Assembly (NCBI GenBank): GCA_016214955.1
Contig: JACRMN010000017.1
Span: forward strand, 1-64,000
From: Deltaproteobacteria bacterium
GTDB taxonomy: Bacteria; Myxococcota; Myxococcia; Myxococcales; Anaeromyxobacteraceae
DNA length: 64,000 bases
Reading direction: 5' to 3'
Part shown: piece by piece, positions 1 through 7,126 of the stretch
Layout: each line of letters opens with the position of its first letter
Position numbering within the stretch: position 1 is the first letter of the stretch
Position numbers and translations under genes: made by a program
Notes under the pieces: generated by a model
Databases searched by the model: none
What the model saw: the letters and a program-made list of their open reading frames with translations, nothing else
Told to the model about the DNA's origin: nothing

Positions 1-1
1 C

Positions 2-265
2 GCCGACGCCGAGCTCTGCGATCAGCTCCGCCGCGCCAGCAAGTCCGCCTTCCTCAACCTGGCGGAGGGACTGCCCGCCGACTCGGCCGGCCTGCGCCGG
101 CGCGCCTTCGCGCTCTCGGCCGGCAGCCTCTGCGAGGCCGCCGCGGCGCTCGACCTGGCCGCCGCCACCGGCCTCGCGGACTCCGCCGAAGCGGCGGCGC
201 TCATCGCGCTCGCCGCCCGGGTGAAGCGCATGCTGCGAGCGCTCACCGCACCACGAGTCCCGTGA
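2..265 (+). CDS. Four-helix-bundle (S23-type) protein, 5' end outside the window
   Basis: The frame is open from base 2 to a TGA at 263-265 and gives the last 87 residues of a small helical protein. It aligns by eye with the complete protein encoded opposite at 243-659: both share a DQ-x-LRA, SA-x-LN-x-AEG, RAFA and CEA pattern typical of the four-helix-bundle family first described from 23S rRNA intervening sequences. The family is thought to have a structural or RNA-associated role, but its function is unknown. The 3' end overlaps the tail of the convergent paralogue by 23 bp. The start lies upstream of the window. Confidence 0.7.
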   Translation, partial: ADAELCDQLRRASKSAFLNLAEGLPADSAGLRRRAFALSAGSLCEAAAALDLAAATGLADSAEAAALIALAARVKRMLRALTAPRVP

Positions 266-659
266 GCAGGGCGACGAGCCTGTCGGCGAGGCGGAGCACC
301 TCCGCGAGGCGCGCCTCGCCGACCTCGCCGGAGAAGGCGGCGATCTCGACCGCGGCGGTCGCCTCGACGCACTCGGCGCGGGCAATGGCGAAGGCGCGAG
401 CCTTGTCGGCCCGGCTGACCCTGCCCGCGCCCTCGGCGCAGTTGAGGGCGGCCGACTGCGCGGCGCGCAGCGCCTGGTCGCGGAGGTGAGTGGAGCGGAT
501 GGAGCAGGACCGGACGGCGACGAGGAAGTCGCGGGCGACCTGCCAGGCGATGAGCTTGTGGTGGGGAAGAACGGGAGTGGAAGAGCGGGAAGGAGGTGCG
601 GCGGTGACGGGAGAGGGCGAGGACTGCGAGGGAGTGCGGTGAAGCGCGGTGTCGGCCAT
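243..659 (-). CDS. Four-helix-bundle (S23-type) protein
   Basis: This 138-residue protein has about 30 poorly ordered N-terminal residues (Ser/Pro/Ala-rich) followed by the family core: a helix with VARDFLVAVRS, then RDQALRAAQSAALNCAEG, then a RAFAIARAECVEA helix and an amphipathic C-terminal helix. Length fits the S23-type family (about 120 residues). The ATG at 657-659 is supported by a strong AAAGGAGG ribosome site 8 nt upstream. That site lies inside a hairpin (664-702), which suggests translation may depend on RNA structure. Function is not known for this family. Confidence 0.75.
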   Translation of the reverse strand: MADTALHRTPSQSSPSPVTAAPPSRSSTPVLPHHKLIAWQVARDFLVAVRSCSIRSTHLRDQALRAAQSAALNCAEGAGRVSRADKARAFAIARAECVEATAAVEIAAFSGEVGEARLAEVLRLADRLVALLTGLVVR

Positions 660-663
660 GGAC

Positions 664-702
664 GAGGCCTCCTTTCACCCCATCGGTGAAGGAGGCCGAG
701 GC
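664..702 (-). promoter_or_regulatory. Hairpin that sequesters the ribosome-binding site of the S23-type gene
   Basis: An inverted repeat with arms 666-679 and 685-697 (13 of 14 positions paired, one bulged base) and a 5-nt loop CCATC encloses the AAAGGAGG site of the leftward gene starting at 659. In the transcript the ribosome site would be paired with the upstream arm. It could act as a translational switch or as an attenuator; no U-tract follows it, so a simple terminator is less likely. Confidence 0.45.
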
Positions 703-738
703 CATGGCCGGCGCGCGTGACCTACCGTGAACTCCGCG

Positions 739-930
739 CGACCCCGACCGCGACCGCGACCGCGACCTCGACCTCGACCCCGACCGCGACCGCGACCGCG
801 ACCTCGACCCCGACCGCGACCGCGACCGCGACCTCGACCCCGACCCCGACCGCGACCCCGACCCCGACCCCAACCCCAACTCCGACCCCGACCGCGATCG
901 CGACCGCGACCCCGACCCCGAACTCGACCC
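739..930. repeat. Hexanucleotide tandem repeat tract (CGACCG/CGACCT/CGACCC)
   Basis: About 190 bp is built from 6-bp units of the form CGACCN, with a higher-order 30-bp period (five units) visible from about 740 to 840 and decay toward the right. One forward frame would read alternating Asp with Arg, Pro or Leu and closes with a TAG at 965-967, but it has no ATG, GTG or TTG start after the TGA at 728. All six frames are open or nearly so because of the composition. I treat it as a microsatellite. The rest of the gap 660-973 holds the hairpin described separately and no gene. Confidence 0.85.
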
Positions 931-973
931 CTGCCCCTCGCCTTCCACCCCGCTCTGCGCTACCTAGCTCTGC

Positions 974-2188
974 GTGGGACGCCCCGCCGATGACCTGGCC
1001 CGCTGGATGCCCCGCCTGCTCGCCGTCTGGCGCCGCGGGCGCAAGGGGCCGCAGCGGGGCCCGCGCCCGCCCGCCGACGGCCTCACCCCGCAGGAGCTGG
1101 CCGAGGTGGCCGGCGCGGTGGAGCGGCTCTCCCACGGCCTCACCCGCGACCGCCGCCTCGCCGGCGCCCGCTACCTGGACGACGAGCGGCTGCTGGGCGC
1201 CTACCTGCTCTTCTACTGGCCGGTGAGCTACCTGCAGGCGCGGGGCGTGCTCTCGGAGCTGCCGGCGCCCCCGCGCACCGTGCTCGACCTGGGGAGCGGG
1301 CCGGGGCCGATGGCGCTGGCGGCGCTCGACGCCGGCGCCGCCCTGGTCACCGCCGCCGACCGCTCGGAGCGGGCGCTGGCAGCCGCCCGGTCGCTCGCCG
1401 AGGCGGCCGGGAAGAAGCTCGCCACCCGGCGCTGGGACGGCGCCCGCGCCCAGCCGCTGGCCGAGCTCTGTGGCGCCGCGCGGCCCGACGCCGTCACCCT
1501 GGGCCACGTGCTCAACGAGCTGGGGAGCGGCGAGTCGGCGCTGGAGGCGCGGGCGGCGCTGCTCGGCGATGCCGCGCGGCTGGTGGCCCCGGGCGGCTCG
1601 GTGGTGGTGGTGGAGCCGGCGCTGCGAGAGACCTCGCGCGCGCTGCTGGCGGTGCGCGACCGGCTGGTGGCCGGCGGCCTGGCGGTCCGCGCCCCGTGCC
1701 TCTTCCGAGGCCCCTGCCCGGCGCTCTCCAAGGAGAGCGACTGGTGCCACGCCGAGCGGCCGGTGGAGCCGCCAGCGGTGGTCGCCGAGATCGCCGCCGC
1801 CGCCGGCCTGCGCCGCGAGGCGGTGAAGATGAGCTACCTGGTGCTGGCGCCGCCGGGCGAGCCCTGGGCCGAGCCGCCGCCGGGCCGGGTCTTCCGCATC
1901 GTCTCCGAGCCGCTGCCCGGCAAGGGCCGGCTGCGCTACATGGGCTGCGGGCCCGAGGGGCGCATGGGCCTGGCGCTCCAGGAGAAGCACGTGGGCGACG
2001 CGAACCGGCGCTTCGGCGCGCTGCTCCGCGGCGACGTGGTCGAGGTGAGCGAGGTGGAGCCGCGCGGCGACGGGCTGCGGCTCGGGCCCGGCTCGACCGT
2101 GCGCGTGCTGGCCGGGGCGGGCAGCCCGCTGCCCCCAGGTGGAGGGGGACCGCAGGTGGGTGGCGCGACCGGCGGCGGGCCGGGATAG
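974..2188 (+). CDS. Rsm22/METTL17-type small-subunit ribosomal methyltransferase
   Basis: The 404-residue protein has an N-terminal helical part (about 1-110), a Rossmann SAM-binding core starting VLDLGSGPGPMALAAL, and a C-terminal extension. Cysteines at residues 242, 248, 258 and 325, within CLFRGPC, DWCH and MGCGPEG, match the spacing of the four Fe-S-binding cysteines of mitochondrial METTL17/Rsm22. Family members act on or help assemble the small ribosomal subunit. The start is uncertain: GTG at 974 gives the full frame, and an ATG occurs at 1007; no good Shine-Dalgarno is visible for either. The last 20 residues are Gly/Pro-rich and probably disordered. Confidence 0.82.
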   Translation: MGRPADDLARWMPRLLAVWRRGRKGPQRGPRPPADGLTPQELAEVAGAVERLSHGLTRDRRLAGARYLDDERLLGAYLLFYWPVSYLQARGVLSELPAPPRTVLDLGSGPGPMALAALDAGAALVTAADRSERALAAARSLAEAAGKKLATRRWDGARAQPLAELCGAARPDAVTLGHVLNELGSGESALEARAALLGDAARLVAPGGSVVVVEPALRETSRALLAVRDRLVAGGLAVRAPCLFRGPCPALSKESDWCHAERPVEPPAVVAEIAAAAGLRREAVKMSYLVLAPPGEPWAEPPPGRVFRIVSEPLPGKGRLRYMGCGPEGRMGLALQEKHVGDANRRFGALLRGDVVEVSEVEPRGDGLRLGPGSTVRVLAGAGSPLPPGGGGPQVGGATGGGPG

Positions 2189-2227
2189 ACTGCCGCGCCG
2201 AACGACCCCCGGATCGCAAAGGACGCC

Positions 2228-2608
2228 ATGACCCGCACCCTCGTCGCCGCCCTCGCCCTCGCCCTCGGCACCAGCGCCGCCGCCCAGACGCCGGCCCCCG
2301 CTGCCGCGCCTGCGGCCGCGCCGCAGACCCGCTACGCCAACCTCAAGGTTATGGGCTGCGAGGAGTTCCTGAGGCTCGCCGAGCCGGAGCGCGCCGCCGT
2401 CGTCTGGTACATCTCCGGCGACTTCAAGGAGGCGGGCCGCACCGCCGCCCGCTTCGACCTCAACCTGGCCGGCACGGCGGTCCCCGAGGTGGTGCAGGGC
2501 TGCACCCAGAAGCCGCAGGCCAACCTGCTCTACACGGTGGTGAGCTGGTTCAAGGCCCACTCGCCCAAGCCCGAGAAGAAGGGCAAGAAGGCCGCAGCCA
2601 AGAAGTAG
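2228..2608 (+). CDS. HdeA/HdeB-like periplasmic protein
   Basis: The 126-residue product has a signal peptide (residues 1-20, ending SAAAQ), an Ala/Pro linker, then an HdeA-like core with two cysteines in MGCEEFL and VQGCTQK, the pair that forms the disulfide in the E. coli acid chaperone HdeA. The spacing and the ACTQ-like motif before the last helix support the family. A Lys/Ala-rich tail (KKGKKAAAKK) is added at the C terminus. The ATG at 2228 follows AAAGGA. The predicted role is a periplasmic chaperone or envelope stress protein; acid specificity is inference. Confidence 0.68.
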   Translation: MTRTLVAALALALGTSAAAQTPAPAAAPAAAPQTRYANLKVMGCEEFLRLAEPERAAVVWYISGDFKEAGRTAARFDLNLAGTAVPEVVQGCTQKPQANLLYTVVSWFKAHSPKPEKKGKKAAAKK

Positions 2609-2680
2609 CTCCGCCGCCGGCCCGTCCGGACCCGCAAGATCCGCCAAGCGCCCGGCGCCGGGCCTCCGTAGGCTCCGCGC

Positions 2681-3253
2681 ATGAGCGACCCCACCGTCCC
2701 CTCGGCCACCGGCTTCCTCGCGGCGCTGCTCGACCCCGGCCCCGCCCCGCTCGCCGGGAGCAACGCCGACCTCTACGATCCGCTGCTGGGCGACTGGGAC
2801 GCCGAGGTCATCGACCACCGGCCCGGCGAGCCCCCCCACCGCCAGAGCGCCGAGATGCACTTCGCGCGGGTGCTGGAGGGGCGGGCCGTCCAGGACCTGT
2901 GGATCGCGCCGGCGCGTGGCGAGAGGGCCGGCGCCGGCCGCCCCGGCAACCGCTACGGCACCACCCTGCGCGTCTACGACCCGGCGCTCGACGCCTGGCG
3001 CATCACCTGGTGGAACCCGGTGACCGGCGTCGAGAACCGGCTGGTGGGGCGCCGCGTCGGCTCCCGGATCGTGCAGACCGGCAGCGACGCCGACGGCAGG
3101 CTGGTGCGCTGGGTGTTCGTCGAGGTCGGTCCGGACCGCTTCCACTGGAGGGGCGAGGGCTCCGGCGACGGCGGCCAGACCTGGACCTGCGAGACCGAGT
3201 TCCTGGCGCGGCGCCGCGGGGCGCCGCCGCTCACGACGCCATCGCCGCGCTGA
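2681..3253 (+). CDS. Hypothetical protein, DUF1579-like fold possible
   Basis: A soluble 190-residue protein without a signal peptide. Repeated Trp- and Tyr-containing strands (LYDPLLGDWDAEV, YGTTLRVYDPALDAWRITWWNP, WVFVEVGPDRFHWRGEGS) suggest a beta-barrel of the lipocalin-like type seen in DUF1579 and related proteins that measure ligand or substrate binding. I cannot assign a substrate. The gene ends inside the end of the convergent DUF3667 gene (23-bp overlap, 3231-3253). Confidence 0.6.
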   Translation: MSDPTVPSATGFLAALLDPGPAPLAGSNADLYDPLLGDWDAEVIDHRPGEPPHRQSAEMHFARVLEGRAVQDLWIAPARGERAGAGRPGNRYGTTLRVYDPALDAWRITWWNPVTGVENRLVGRRVGSRIVQTGSDADGRLVRWVFVEVGPDRFHWRGEGSGDGGQTWTCETEFLARRRGAPPLTTPSPR

Positions 3254-4310
3254 CTACCACCGTCCCCAGGAGCGTGAGGCTCAGGAAGGTGAGGTAGGCG
3301 ACTCCCAGGGCGAAGAACTTGAGCGCGGTGAGGAGCTTCCCCTGGCCGTAGTAGATCCGCAGCGCCCGCCACACGTACCAGGTGGCGTAGGCCCAGCCGG
3401 CGAAGGCCGCCAGGCCGCCCAGCCATCCCAGGCCCGTCCAGCGGGCCAGGGTCCGCACCGCCATGGCGGCGATGGCCACCAGGAAGAGCGCGGCGTGGGC
3501 GTGGAGGAAGAAGACCAGGTGCTCCACGTAGTAGCGCCGCGGCCGCCAGTAGACGGCCTTGAGGAACAGGGCCATGAGCGGCAGGAACACGAACATCATC
3601 CGCGGGATGTTGGCCACCACCGTGCGGTAGAGGGTGCGCCCCCTGTCGCCGACGTTGCGCTTGCAGGCCTCGATGAGCGCCGCCTGGATGCGCGGGCTGC
3701 CGGTGACCTCGATGCCCTCGCAGGCCTTCTCCGGCGGCACGTCCAGCTTCCGATCCGCCCCGGGCGTCTCCCCGGACTTCTCCAGCCTCCGGGCCACCTG
3801 GTCCAGCACCGCCAGCTTCTCGGCCGGAGCCCCGGAGGCCCGGGCCTCCTCGGCCGCCCTGGCGACCTCGCGCTGCGCCTCCTTGCGGGCCTCCTCGCTC
3901 ACCTCCAGCGGCATCTCCCCGTCCCCGAAGCGGAGCCTGTCGAAGGCCGCCAGCGTGAAGAAGGCCAGGCTCAGGACCAGGTAGAGGCGGAAGGGGGGCA
4001 GGTAGCTGGCGCGCCGCTCGGCGAAGTACTCGGCGGTGAGCCGCCCGGGCCGGAGGGACAGGGCGTGGAGCGTCCGCCAGAGGCGGCTGTCGAGGTGGAT
4101 GAGCGCGTCGCGGGCGTCGAAGAGGAGGGTGGAGAGCGCGCGGGCGCTGCCGCGCACCTGCTGGCCGCAGCGCGCGCAGTAGGGGCCGAAGAGCGGCGCG
4201 TCGCAGTTCCTGCAGACGCTGGCCGGGGCGGTGGCGAGCGGCTGGCCGGCCGGCGCCGGGGCCGCGGCGGCCGGCGTCGCGGGCGGCCGCGTGGAGATCG
4301 GCTCGCTCAC
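3231..4310 (-). CDS. DUF3667-type membrane protein with N-terminal zinc ribbon
   Basis: The 359-residue protein starts with a Pro/Ala-rich leader, then a zinc ribbon CRNC-x10-CARCGQQ (about residues 34-52), a DUF3667-type region (LIHLDSRLWRTLHALSLRPGRLT), one membrane segment (YLVLSLAFFTLAAF), a charged coiled segment of about 90 residues, and four C-terminal membrane helices. The GTG start overlaps the stop of the upstream ABC ATPase gene in a GTGA (4307-4310), so the two are translationally coupled. Function unknown; coupling suggests a role with the ATPase, but the fold is not that of an ABC-2 permease. Confidence 0.75.
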   Translation of the reverse strand: MSEPISTRPPATPAAAAPAPAGQPLATAPASVCRNCDAPLFGPYCARCGQQVRGSARALSTLLFDARDALIHLDSRLWRTLHALSLRPGRLTAEYFAERRASYLPPFRLYLVLSLAFFTLAAFDRLRFGDGEMPLEVSEEARKEAQREVARAAEEARASGAPAEKLAVLDQVARRLEKSGETPGADRKLDVPPEKACEGIEVTGSPRIQAALIEACKRNVGDRGRTLYRTVVANIPRMMFVFLPLMALFLKAVYWRPRRYYVEHLVFFLHAHAALFLVAIAAMAVRTLARWTGLGWLGGLAAFAGWAYATWYVWRALRIYYGQGKLLTALKFFALGVAYLTFLSLTLLGTVVVSAAMAS

Positions 4311-5293
4311 GCGCCGGCCACCTGGCGCGAGGAGCGGAAGAGCTCGCGCATGACCTCCTCGAGCGGCGGGTCCTCCACCGTGAGGTCGGCCACCGGCAGC
4401 CCCGAGAGGATCCGGCCCACCGCCGCCGAGACCTCGGCGGCCGGCACGCGGATGACGGCCTGGACCCCGTCCTGGCTCACCAGCTCGCCGAAGCGGCCCA
4501 GCTCCACCGCGCTGGCGGCGCGGGTGAGCCGCACCAGGATGCGCTTGTCGGGCCGCACCCGCAGGGCCAGCTCGCGCAGCTCGCCGTCGTGGATGAGCCG
4601 CCCCTGGTCGATGACCACCACCCGAGGGCACAGCGCCGCCACGTCCTGCATGTAGTGGCTGGTGAGGAGCACGGTGGCCCCGTACCGTTCGTTGTAGGCC
4701 TTGATGAAGCCGCGCACCGTGGCCTGCATGGAGACGTCGAGGCCGATGGTGGGCTCGTCGAGGAAGAGCACCTGGGGCCGGTGGAGCAGCGCCGCCGCCA
4801 GCTCGCACTTCATCCGCTCGCCGAGGGAGAGCTGGCGGGTGGGCTTGTCGAGGAGGCCGGTGAGGTCGAGGAGCTCCGTCAGGCTGGCCACCGTCTCGCG
4901 GAAGCGGTCGCGGGGGATGCCGTACACGGCCCGGTTCATGGCGAAGGTCTCGGCCGGCGGGAGGTCCCAGAGGAGCTGCTGCTTCTGGCCCATCACCAGG
5001 GTGATCCGGGAGAGGAAGGCGGTCTCGCGGCGCAGCGGCACGTGGCCCGCCACCCGCACCTCGCCCGAGGTGGGGTGGAGGAGGCCGGCCAGCATCTTGA
5101 GGGTGGTGGTCTTGCCCGCCCCGTTGGGACCGAGGAAGCCGACCCGCTCCCCCGGCGCCACCTTGAAGTCGATGCCGTCCACCGCCTTGACGATGTCGTA
5201 CTTGCGGTGAACGAGGCTGCGCAGCGCCGCCGCCAGGCCGGGCGGCCGGCGGTGGACGCGGTAGTGCTTGCACAGGGCCGAGACCTCGATCAC
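4307..5293 (-). CDS. ABC-2-type transporter ATP-binding protein
   Basis: The 328-residue ATPase carries Walker A GPNGAGKTTT, a Q-loop region VMGQKQQLLWDLP, the signature LSLGERMKCELAAALL, Walker B VLFLDEPTIGLD and the switch SHYMQDV. The sequence around RRPPGLAAALRSL-x-HRKYDIVKAVDGI is typical of a subfamily (COG4586) whose members normally sit next to two ABC-2 permeases; none is found here. I chose the GTG at 5291-5293 (protein begins VIEVSALCKHY) because family members start there and the 62 codons upstream look random. It is divergent from the ParB-like gene. Confidence 0.85.
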   Translation of the reverse strand: MIEVSALCKHYRVHRRPPGLAAALRSLVHRKYDIVKAVDGIDFKVAPGERVGFLGPNGAGKTTTLKMLAGLLHPTSGEVRVAGHVPLRRETAFLSRITLVMGQKQQLLWDLPPAETFAMNRAVYGIPRDRFRETVASLTELLDLTGLLDKPTRQLSLGERMKCELAAALLHRPQVLFLDEPTIGLDVSMQATVRGFIKAYNERYGATVLLTSHYMQDVAALCPRVVVIDQGRLIHDGELRELALRVRPDKRILVRLTRAASAVELGRFGELVSQDGVQAVIRVPAAEVSAAVGRILSGLPVADLTVEDPPLEEVMRELFRSSRQVAGA

Positions 5294-5390
5294 GGCCCCG
5301 AACTTAGGGGAGAAGCGGCCCCCGGACAACCGCAGGCCCGGACGGAGCGGGCCGTGGCGGGCGCCGGGCCCCCCCGCCATAATCGGGACC

Positions 5391-6365
5391 ATGGCTGCCA
5401 AGAAGAGGCCCGTCACCAAGAGCGGACGCCCGCGCAAGCGCAAGGGCGTGAAGCTGGTCCCCACCGCGCTCGACCCCAAGGAGCTCTCCCTGGCCGATCC
5501 CCCGCCGGAGCTGGCGGCGCTCCGCGACCAGGTGGAGGCCGACGGGGGCGCGGTGCTGGCCTGCTACCGGGAGCCGCTGGGCGGCCACGCCTTGCTCTTC
5601 GCGGCCCTGCCCATCGACAAGGTGGAGCGCACCGCCTTCCAGCGCGACGTCTCCGACGCCCACGTCCGCAAGCTGACGCTGGCGATGGACAAGACCCGCC
5701 GCTACCTCGACCCCATCATCGCGGTGCGCGAGGACGGGGCCTACCGCAGCCCCAACGGCGGCCACCGGCTCACGGCCCTGAAGGAGCTGGGGGCGCGGAC
5801 CATCCTGGCCCTGCTGGTGCCCGAGCCCCAGGTGGCCTACCAGATCCTGGCGCTCAACATCGAGAAGGCCCACAACCTCCGCGAGAAGGCGCTGGAGGTG
5901 GGGCGCATGTACCGCGACCTGGCGCAGAAGAGCGACCTCAAGGAGACCGACCTGGCGCTGGAGTTCGAGGAGGCCGGCCTCTGCACCCTGGGCTTCGCCT
6001 ACGCCGAGCGGGGCCGGCTCTCGGGCGGCGCCTACGCGCCCATCCTCCGCAAGGTGGACGCCTTCCTCGACCAGAAGCTCTCGGCGGCCCTGGCCGAGCG
6101 GGAGCGGCGGGCCCGGGTGGTGCTGGCCTTCGACGAGGCGGTGGCCGGCGCGGTGGAGAAGCTCAAGGCCAAGGGGTTCGACTCGCCCTACCTCAAGGCC
6201 TTCGTGGTGGCGCGGGTGAACCCGCTGCGCTTCATGAAGGGGGAGCCGCCGCCCTTCGACGAGCTCTTCGCCACCATGACCCGGCGGGCCGCGGGCATGG
6301 ACCCGGGCAAGGTGAAGAGCGAGGACGTGGCCCGCAGCGGAGGCCCGCCCGAGGGCGAAGCCTAG
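5391..6365 (+). CDS. ParB/Spo0J-like nuclease-domain protein
   Basis: The 324-residue protein has a basic N terminus (MAAKKRPVTKSGRPRKRKG), then a ParB-like region with LPIDKVERTAFQRDVSD, a PIIAVREDGAYRSPNGGHRLTALKELG box (the GxxRxxA-like core, here GGHRLTA) and a helical C terminus. It lacks an obvious parA neighbour, so it is more likely an accessory ParB-fold DNA-binding or CTPase-like regulator than the chromosome partition ParB. Start: ATG at 5391. Its TAG stop shares the palindrome CTAG (6362-6365) with the stop of the convergent response-regulator gene. Confidence 0.72.
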   Translation: MAAKKRPVTKSGRPRKRKGVKLVPTALDPKELSLADPPPELAALRDQVEADGGAVLACYREPLGGHALLFAALPIDKVERTAFQRDVSDAHVRKLTLAMDKTRRYLDPIIAVREDGAYRSPNGGHRLTALKELGARTILALLVPEPQVAYQILALNIEKAHNLREKALEVGRMYRDLAQKSDLKETDLALEFEEAGLCTLGFAYAERGRLSGGAYAPILRKVDAFLDQKLSAALAERERRARVVLAFDEAVAGAVEKLKAKGFDSPYLKAFVVARVNPLRFMKGEPPPFDELFATMTRRAAGMDPGKVKSEDVARSGGPPEGEA

Positions 6366-7126
6366 CCACCGCCCCGCATCCGCTCCTTGAAGGCGCGGGC
6401 CCGGTCGCGCGCCACGGTGAGCTCGGCGCCGTCCTTCAGCCGGGCGAGCAGGCTGCCGCCGGGCAGGGCCGAGACCTCGCGGATCCAGGCGACGTTGACG
6501 AGCGTGCCCCGGTGGATCCGCAGGAAGGCGCGGGGGTCGAGGCGGCGCTCCAGCTCGGCGATGCTCTCGTCGACGCAGTAGCGCTTGCCGCCCGAGACCG
6601 CGAAGGTGAGCCGGTCCTCGGCCGCGAAGTGGGTGACCTCCGGGAGGTCGAGGAACCAGAGCCGGTCGCCGAGGCGCGAGGCGATGCGGGCCGGGTAGGC
6701 GGGGGGTGCCGCGGGCGCAGCGAGCTCGCGGAGGAGCGCCCGCAGGTCGGGGAGCCCCGGCCCGCCGGGCGACCGCAGGCGCTCGACGCGGTCGAGGGCG
6801 CGGGCCAGCAGCGCCGGCTCCACGGGCTTCAAGAGGTAGTCGACCGAGTTGACCCCGAAGGCCTCCAGGGCGTGCTCGGCGTGGGCGGTGGTGAAGACCA
6901 CCGCCGGCTGGAGCGGCAGGCGCGCCAGCACCTCGAAGCCGGAGAGGCGCGGCATGTGGATGTCGAGGAAGCAGACGTCGGGCGGCGCGGCGGCGAGCGC
7001 CGCCACCGCCTCCTCCGGCTCGGTGGCCTGCCCCACCACCCGCACCCGGCCGGTGGCCGCCAGCAGCCTCGCCAGCCGCTCGAGGGCCAGCGGCTCGTCG
7101 TCCACCAGGTAGGCGGAGAGGGTCAT
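6362..7126 (-). CDS. LytTR-family response regulator
   Basis: The 254-residue protein has a receiver domain (residues 1-120; acidic pair VDDE, phospho-acceptor Asp55 in CFLDIHMPRLSG, FTTAHAEHA and the conserved Lys in YLLKPV) and a C-terminal LytTR DNA-binding domain (about 150-254, with HFAAEDRLTF, FLRIHRGTLVNVAWI). It is the cognate partner of the LytS-type kinase encoded immediately upstream; the genes overlap by ATGA at 7123-7126. LytTR regulators usually control secretion, envelope or extracellular traits; here the secreted protein at the head of the operon is a possible sensor or target. Confidence 0.9.
   Translation of the reverse strand: MTLSAYLVDDEPLALERLARLLAATGRVRVVGQATEPEEAVAALAAAPPDVCFLDIHMPRLSGFEVLARLPLQPAVVFTTAHAEHALEAFGVNSVDYLLKPVEPALLARALDRVERLRSPGGPGLPDLRALLRELAAPAAPPAYPARIASRLGDRLWFLDLPEVTHFAAEDRLTFAVSGGKRYCVDESIAELERRLDPRAFLRIHRGTLVNVAWIREVSALPGGSLLARLKDGAELTVARDRARAFKERMRGGG

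Noticed and set aside
22-948. A 308-codon leftward open frame rich in Ser/Gly/Arg
   Set aside because: It reads the hexamer repeat and then the wrong frame of the S23-type gene; it has no domain and a much better gene covers the same strand.
722-3145. An 807-codon leftward frame opposite the methyltransferase genes
   Set aside because: It shows no family similarity and is a composition artefact opposite three supported genes.
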